From GCA-2731375 sp047518225 (GTDB lineage: Bacteria > Pseudomonadota > Alphaproteobacteria > GCA-2731375): a DNA stretch of 10,653 bases. Position numbers and translations under genes: made by a program. Below, piece after piece: positions 6,424-10,653 of the stretch. Location: the NCBI GenBank assembly GCA_047518225.1, contig JAKZRK010000110.1, positions 1-10,653 of the forward strand. The letters run 5' to 3'. The notes under the pieces were generated by a model. The model saw only the letters and a list, made by a program, of their open reading frames with translations. It was not told the DNA's origin and did not search any database. The first letter of the stretch is position 1. Each line of letters starts with the position of its first letter.

Positions 6424-7791
6424 ATGGGCACGCGGCTGCCAGGTCTGATTGCCGCCACGGCCTTCGCCGCGGCGGTGCTGCTGGCACCCGCCCCAGGCGC
6501 CGCCAAGGATATGAGCTCGCTCTATGACGATGCGACCCTTGCTCATTGGCAGCCGCGTTATAGAAAAAACATTCTTTGGAATGTCGAGAATGTGATCCTT
6601 CCGAAATTGACGGTTCGGGAACGCCGCTCGTTCGCCAAACTCCGCTTTGAATTCCCTTTGCGCGGCATCGGCAACAACGCGTTGTCGTTCCACTCCACAC
6701 TCAGCCCATCACCGCGCGTGGTGGTGCCCGTGCTCTCCATAAAAAATTTCGACGACATGTCCATTGCCCTGGCCTGGCTACAGCTCAATGGCTACACATT
6801 GCAGACCGCCTATGACTACATCGCGATGCTGAAGTACCGCGGCGCCAGGGATTTCGGTGGCCGCTACCCGCCGCCGCTGAAAGCGTTGCGCATCCCGGAC
6901 AACGCGCTGGAAAATAGCGGCGTTGACGGGCTGTCGCAAAAAATCCTCAAATCCGCATTGATCTTCATTCTGCTGCACGAGATGGGCCATGTTCATTTCG
7001 GCCACCCGGGCTACGGCCCCGGCGTCGCCCGTGCTCAGGCGCGGAACAACGAGGCGCAGGCCGACCAGTTCGCCATTGATGTCACACGCCGCATGGGGGT
7101 CGCCCCGGTCGGCATTGTATTTTTCTTTCAGGCCCTCGCCCACGCCACGCCAAACCGGGGCGACTTCAGCGACGACGACGCATACGATGCCCATCTGCGC
7201 CAGGCGACCCACCCCCTCACCAACGACCGGCTGCGCCTTCTGGCAGCGGCGTTTCGGAAAAACCCAGGAGATTTCGCCAAGGAATACCAGGATGCGGCCG
7301 AGGGTATAAAGAACGTCACGTTCATCGCCAATCAACTATCCCAGGTCGCGGACATCCTGGCCGACCGGGGCGTGCAGCGGCTGATATCCGAAGTTGGCCG
7401 CAAGACCACCCTGTCCACGCTGGCGCCACGCCGCCCGGACGAGGCTCTTGGCCTGTCCGCCGATCAAAATTTGACCAGGGGCGATTTGGCCCCCTTTCAT
7501 GGCGTCAATGACGGCGAATTCACCTCGCAAGGGCAAGCCATTGGGATCCGGGTCATCCTGCGCCGCAAGGGCGCGCGGGTTGCCGGGCAATACAGTTACC
7601 GGGCCGGCGGTGGCAGCTTGCGCGGCCTGATCGAAGGCGACATGCTGGCCTTTGAATGGCGCGAAGGCGGGTCGACGGGCCGCGGCCTATTCCGCATCAA
7701 ACACGGCGGAGAAACCTTTTCCGGCACCTGGGGCGTCGGCCCCTCCCCGGACAACGGTGGCCGCTGGACCGGCGCGCGGGTGCGCCGGTGA
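6424..7791 (+). CDS. Exported M48-like zinc metallopeptidase with extra C-terminal domain
   Basis: A 455-residue protein. Residues 1-27 look like a signal peptide (basic start, hydrophobic Ala/Leu core, cleavage near GAA-K). The catalytic region has HEMGH at 185-189 followed by VHFGH, then EAQAD at 210-214, giving the third zinc ligand Glu210 and the conserved Asp214, and THPLTNDR at 262-269. This is the HExxH / ExxxD / HP...R combination of the M48 peptidase family. It lacks the multiple membrane helices of HtpX or Ste24, so it should act in the periplasm or be secreted. Residues about 365-455 form a separate Gly- and beta-rich domain ending in FSGTWG...NGGRWTG, whose role I do not know. The start ATG has GAGGG at 6415-6419, overlapping the previous stop codon. 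It is coupled to the two-helix membrane protein; the substrate is unknown. Confidence 0.82.
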   Translation: MGTRLPGLIAATAFAAAVLLAPAPGAAKDMSSLYDDATLAHWQPRYRKNILWNVENVILPKLTVRERRSFAKLRFEFPLRGIGNNALSFHSTLSPSPRVVVPVLSIKNFDDMSIALAWLQLNGYTLQTAYDYIAMLKYRGARDFGGRYPPPLKALRIPDNALENSGVDGLSQKILKSALIFILLHEMGHVHFGHPGYGPGVARAQARNNEAQADQFAIDVTRRMGVAPVGIVFFFQALAHATPNRGDFSDDDAYDAHLRQATHPLTNDRLRLLAAAFRKNPGDFAKEYQDAAEGIKNVTFIANQLSQVADILADRGVQRLISEVGRKTTLSTLAPRRPDEALGLSADQNLTRGDLAPFHGVNDGEFTSQGQAIGIRVILRRKGARVAGQYSYRAGGGSLRGLIEGDMLAFEWREGGSTGRGLFRIKHGGETFSGTWGVGPSPDNGGRWTGARVRR

Positions 7792-8055
7792 GATAGGTTG
7801 CTACGGTACGTATTCATCCAGGGTGGTGTTGGTGAGCCTACTTTCGGACCATGCCGGGTCTACCCTTGTTCCAATCGCGGCGGGATTTCCGATCGATTGG
7901 CGTCTCGGCGATGGCACAAGCGTTCTCCAGCACAATGGTCCATCCCGCATTCAGCAAAATTGCCGTACGAATTTCAGTAAAGGGAGAGGTAGCGCCGAAA
8001 CCCCCGGGCGCTGTACCATGCCGGCCAATCGAATTGCACGGGAGTTTGCCGATCC
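7792..8055. other. Intergenic region, 264 bp
   Basis: The gap lies between the peptidase and the second carboxyltransferase gene. Base composition is like the coding DNA and weak frames run through it, but none has a ribosome site or recognisable product. A short 6-bp stem (7991-7996 with 8007-8012) has no T-run and is not a terminator. It probably holds the promoter of the downstream gene; I could not pick a convincing -35/-10 pair. It might also be a decayed gene remnant. Confidence 0.4.
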
Positions 8056-9615
8056 ATGAGTTGGGACAAAGAAATCGCGGAAATCCATCAACGCCGCGCC
8101 CTGGCCAAACAGCATGGCGGCGCCGAGGCCGTCGCCCGCCATCACGCCAAGGGGCGCATGACCCTGCGGGAGCGGATCGACGGCTTGATCGATCCCGGCA
8201 GCTTCAGGGAAACCGGCATGGGTGCCGGCGGCGCGGAAAAGGATGAACAGGGCAATCTGACCGGCTTCACGCCGGGCAATTTCATCCTGGGATTTGCCGA
8301 GGTCAACCAACGGCCCTGCATCGTCGGCGGCGAGGATTTCACCATCGGCGGCGGCTCGCCCACCGTCGCGGGCTTGCGCAAAAGCGTCTACACCGAGGAA
8401 CTTGCCTGCCGCTATAGAATTCCCCTGGTGCGCCTGCATGAAGGCGGCGGGGGCTCTGTCATGGGCGCAAGCGGCAAAAAGGGCGGCGGCCCGGCCGGTG
8501 GCAGCGTCGCCGCGCCCCCACGCTTCAAATCCGTGGCCCAGGCCATGGCCATGGTGCCCGTCGCTTCCGCCGCTCTGGGGCCGGTAGCCGGCCTGCCGGC
8601 CGCGCGTCTGGTTGCCTCGCACTTCGTCACCATGAGCCGGGATACGGCGCAAATTCTGATTGCCGGGCCGGCGGTGGTGGAACGCGCCCTGGGTATCTCC
8701 ATGAGCAAGGAGGAACTGGGCGGCTCGGATATGCATGCCGCCAACGGCGTCGTGGACCGGGTGGCCGAGAACGAGGCCGAGGCCCTGGCGCAGATCCGCG
8801 CCTTCCTTGCTTACATGCCGCAGAACGTCTGGGAACTGGCGCCCATCGTTGATAGCGGCGACCCGCCGGACCGGGCCGAGGAAAAACTGGCCAACATTGT
8901 TCCCCGCAATCGGCGCAAGGCGTTCGATGTGCGTAAATTGATCGATGCGGTGGTCGATAAGGATTCGTTTTTCGAGATGGGGCGCAAATACGGTCCCGGC
9001 CAGGTCACCGGTCTGGCTCGGATGAACGGGCAGAGCGTCGGTATCCTGACCAACGATGGCCGCTTTTACGCCGGCGCCATGACCTCGGAGGGAGCGCGGA
9101 AGGTCCGCCGTTTCATTGAAATCTGCGATACTTTTCACCTGCCCATGATCTCGTTGATAGACGAACCGGGTTTCATGATCGGGCCGGAGGCGGAGAGCGG
9201 CGGCGCGATCCGCTACGGCACTTCCGCCGTCCTGGCGGCGGCGACCTATTCGGCGCCCTGGGCCTCGGTCCTGGTGCGCAAGAATTATGGCGTCGCCTCC
9301 GCCGCCCATTACGGCCCCGATGCCTATGTTCTGGCCTGGCCCTCGGCCGAGATGGGCGCCCTGCCCCTGGAGGGCGGCGTGGCGGTCGCCTTCGGACGCG
9401 AGATCGCGGCGGCGGCGGACCCGGAAGCCAAGCGCAAGGAACTGGAGGATGAGTTGGCGGCCCGCCTGTCGCCTTTCCCCCGATCGGAATCCTATAATTT
9501 CCACGAATTGATCGACCCCCGCGAGACCCGGCCCATGTTGTGCGACTGGATCAAACTGGTGCAACCGCTATTGCCGCAATTGCTGGGGCCCCGCCATTTC
9601 GGCATCCGGCCTTAG
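8056..9615 (+). CDS. Acyl-CoA carboxylase carboxyltransferase (beta) subunit, copy 2
   Basis: A 519-residue PF01039 carboxyltransferase, paralogous to the minus-strand copy and the same length. It opens MSWDKEIAEIHQRRALAKQH against MDWQDERDELYRRQALAEKL in copy 1. Landmarks fall at identical residue numbers: DEPGF at 369-373 and RKNYGVASAAH at 408-418, with GPVAGLPAARL near 175-185 and LAWPSAEMGALPLEGG after the second motif. The canonical GGAY of propionyl-CoA carboxylase is replaced by GVAS, so the second oxyanion region is atypical here too. The ATG at 8056 has a modest GGGAG at 8040-8044, 11 bases away. The patatin-like gene starts 21 bp after the stop and is probably in the same transcript. 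No alpha (biotin carboxylase) subunit is nearby; the acyl-CoA substrate is not predictable. Confidence 0.92.
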   Translation: MSWDKEIAEIHQRRALAKQHGGAEAVARHHAKGRMTLRERIDGLIDPGSFRETGMGAGGAEKDEQGNLTGFTPGNFILGFAEVNQRPCIVGGEDFTIGGGSPTVAGLRKSVYTEELACRYRIPLVRLHEGGGGSVMGASGKKGGGPAGGSVAAPPRFKSVAQAMAMVPVASAALGPVAGLPAARLVASHFVTMSRDTAQILIAGPAVVERALGISMSKEELGGSDMHAANGVVDRVAENEAEALAQIRAFLAYMPQNVWELAPIVDSGDPPDRAEEKLANIVPRNRRKAFDVRKLIDAVVDKDSFFEMGRKYGPGQVTGLARMNGQSVGILTNDGRFYAGAMTSEGARKVRRFIEICDTFHLPMISLIDEPGFMIGPEAESGGAIRYGTSAVLAAATYSAPWASVLVRKNYGVASAAHYGPDAYVLAWPSAEMGALPLEGGVAVAFGREIAAAADPEAKRKELEDELAARLSPFPRSESYNFHELIDPRETRPMLCDWIKLVQPLLPQLLGPRHFGIRP

Positions 9616-9636
9616 AGCGTTTCCGGTACGGGATCC

Positions 9637-10536
9637 ATGCGGGAAAAAGAACTGCGCCTAGCTTTGGTCTGTTACGGCGGCGTTTCCCTGGCCGTCTACA
9701 TGCATGGCGTCAGCAAGGAAATACTGAAACTGACCCGCGCCTCGGCCGATCATCAGGCGGGCACCGAGGCGGGCGGACGGGCCTCCAACAGCGATTTCAC
9801 GGATACGGAAACCGTCTATCTGGATCTGTTGCGCCAGATCGGCCAGCACCTCCGCTTGCATGTGGTCGTGGCCGTCATCGCCGGCGCTTCGGCCGGGGGC
9901 ATCAACGGTATTCTACTGGCCCGGGCCCTGGCCCTGGATCTGGCCTTTGATCCATTGCGCGATATGTGGCTGAACAAGGCGGATGTCGCCGAATTGCTGG
10001 CACCGGACCGCCGGGCCTCCATGTGGAGCAAATGGATTTTGCGCCCGGTGCTACGATGGGGCCTGACCCGGCGCGGCATGACCCGCCTGACCCCCGATCG
10101 GGAAATGCGGGATAAGCTGTCGCTGTTCATCCGTTCGCGCTGGTTTCGCCCGCCTTTCGGCGGCCCGGCCCTGTGCGATATTCTGTATGACGGCATGGCC
10201 GCCATGGGCACGGGCATGGGCGGGGGCAACCGCCCGCGCACCTCGTTGACGCCGCCGGGCCAATGGCTGGATCTGTATGTCACCCTGACCGATTTTTTTG
10301 GCTACAGCCAGCGCATCCCCCTGCATGACCCGAATGTGATCACCGAACGGGAACATCGCCATATCTTGCATTTTCGCCACCGCTATTTCACCGCTGGAAA
10401 CATGACCACAGATTTCGATGCGCCCGATTTGCCGGCCCTGGTCTTTGCCGCCCGGGCGACCTCGTCCTTTCCCGGCGCATTTCCGCCGGCCCGGATTGCC
10501 GAGATAGACCGCCTAGCCCGGAAGAATCATGAATAG
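9637..10536 (+). CDS. Patatin-like phospholipase, probably truncated
   Basis: The N-terminal part of a patatin-like acyl hydrolase, a Ser-Asp dyad lipase family. CYGGVSLAVYMHGVSKE at 12-28 matches the glycine-rich oxyanion region of the bacterial patatin-related group, and IAGASAGGIN carries the nucleophile Ser85 in the G-x-S-x-G elbow. Residues near 270-290 (ARATSSFPGAFPP) are the conserved block just before the catalytic Asp (D-G-G/S/A) region. The frame then stops at TAG 10534-10536 after 299 codons, without any DG motif. Relatives of this group are much longer, several hundred residues more, so the gene looks truncated and would lack its catalytic Asp. The start ATG at 9637 has only a weak CGGGA upstream. 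It follows copy 2 of the carboxyltransferase by 21 bp, so a shared transcript is likely. A role in lipid hydrolysis is inferred. Confidence 0.82.
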   Translation: MREKELRLALVCYGGVSLAVYMHGVSKEILKLTRASADHQAGTEAGGRASNSDFTDTETVYLDLLRQIGQHLRLHVVVAVIAGASAGGINGILLARALALDLAFDPLRDMWLNKADVAELLAPDRRASMWSKWILRPVLRWGLTRRGMTRLTPDREMRDKLSLFIRSRWFRPPFGGPALCDILYDGMAAMGTGMGGGNRPRTSLTPPGQWLDLYVTLTDFFGYSQRIPLHDPNVITEREHRHILHFRHRYFTAGNMTTDFDAPDLPALVFAARATSSFPGAFPPARIAEIDRLARKNHE

Positions 10537-10648
10537 GTTACCGCCGGACCTCATTTTGCGTTATAATTCAGTTGCTTACACGGAATTTGACGCGAGGTTC
10601 GACGGTGACGAATTGTATCCTTCCTACATTGCAATTGCCAGCTTGTAA
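10529..10648 (+). CDS. Possible 39-aa small ORF overlapping the patatin stop
   Basis: An ATG at 10529 overlaps the end of the patatin frame and opens 39 codons to a TAA at 10646-10648 (MNRLPPDLILRYNSVAYTEF then DARFDGDELYPSYIAIASL). GGAAG at 10520-10524 could serve as a ribosome site. I do not recognise it and it has no signal or membrane segment. It lies in the AT-richer segment after the patatin break, so it could equally be a fragment of inserted DNA or chance. Confidence 0.2.
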   Translation: MNRLPPDLILRYNSVAYTEFDARFDGDELYPSYIAIASL

Positions 10649-10653
10649 GAGGC

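Noticed and set aside
7991..8012. Short stem AGCGCC / GGCGCT upstream of carboxyltransferase copy 2
   Set aside because: It has only six base pairs and no T-run; it cannot be distinguished from chance in GC-rich DNA.
7951..9564. A 537-codon open frame on the minus strand opposite carboxyltransferase copy 2
   Set aside because: It is a shadow of the conserved plus-strand gene, with no ribosome site or motif; such long antisense frames are expected at this GC content.

Overview
The window is GC-rich chromosomal DNA of a proteobacterium, most likely an alphaproteobacterium of a Rhodospirillales-like type. That placement rests on codon use and on the protein families seen; there is no rRNA or other taxonomic marker. 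No tRNA, CRISPR array or complete mobile element is visible.

Left edge (1-450): the 5' end of an IS5-type insertion sequence, with the N-terminal 57 codons of its transposase on the minus strand and a terminal-repeat-like end near 244. About 200 bp of linker follows, holding one possible 37-codon small ORF with a strong ribosome binding site. Next come a PF04909-type amidohydrolase (451-1599, +) and, convergent to it, a carboxymuconolactone-decarboxylase-family protein (1672-2076, -). Both families are common in aromatic or ring-cleavage catabolism.

Middle (2207-5558): an EamA/DMT-family permease is translationally coupled (ATGA overlap) to an exported DUF547 protein whose frame is broken by a one-base deficit in an A-run. 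Convergent to these lies an acyl-CoA carboxylase carboxyltransferase (beta) subunit on the minus strand.

Right part (5679-10653): a two-gene unit encodes an unrecognised protein with two membrane helices and an exported M48-like zinc peptidase with an extra C-terminal domain. A second carboxyltransferase subunit of the same length (519 aa) follows, colinear with the first at the landmarks checked. Last is a patatin-like phospholipase gene that stops after 299 codons, before the catalytic Asp, where the sequence turns more AT-rich.

The two carboxyltransferase paralogues bracket the membrane-protein/peptidase pair. No biotin carboxylase or biotin carrier gene is in the window, so they must either use an alpha subunit encoded elsewhere or act differently. 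I see no recognisable defence or mobile-system cassette. The least explained items are the membrane-protein/M48-peptidase pair, the twin carboxyltransferases without an alpha partner, and the truncated patatin.
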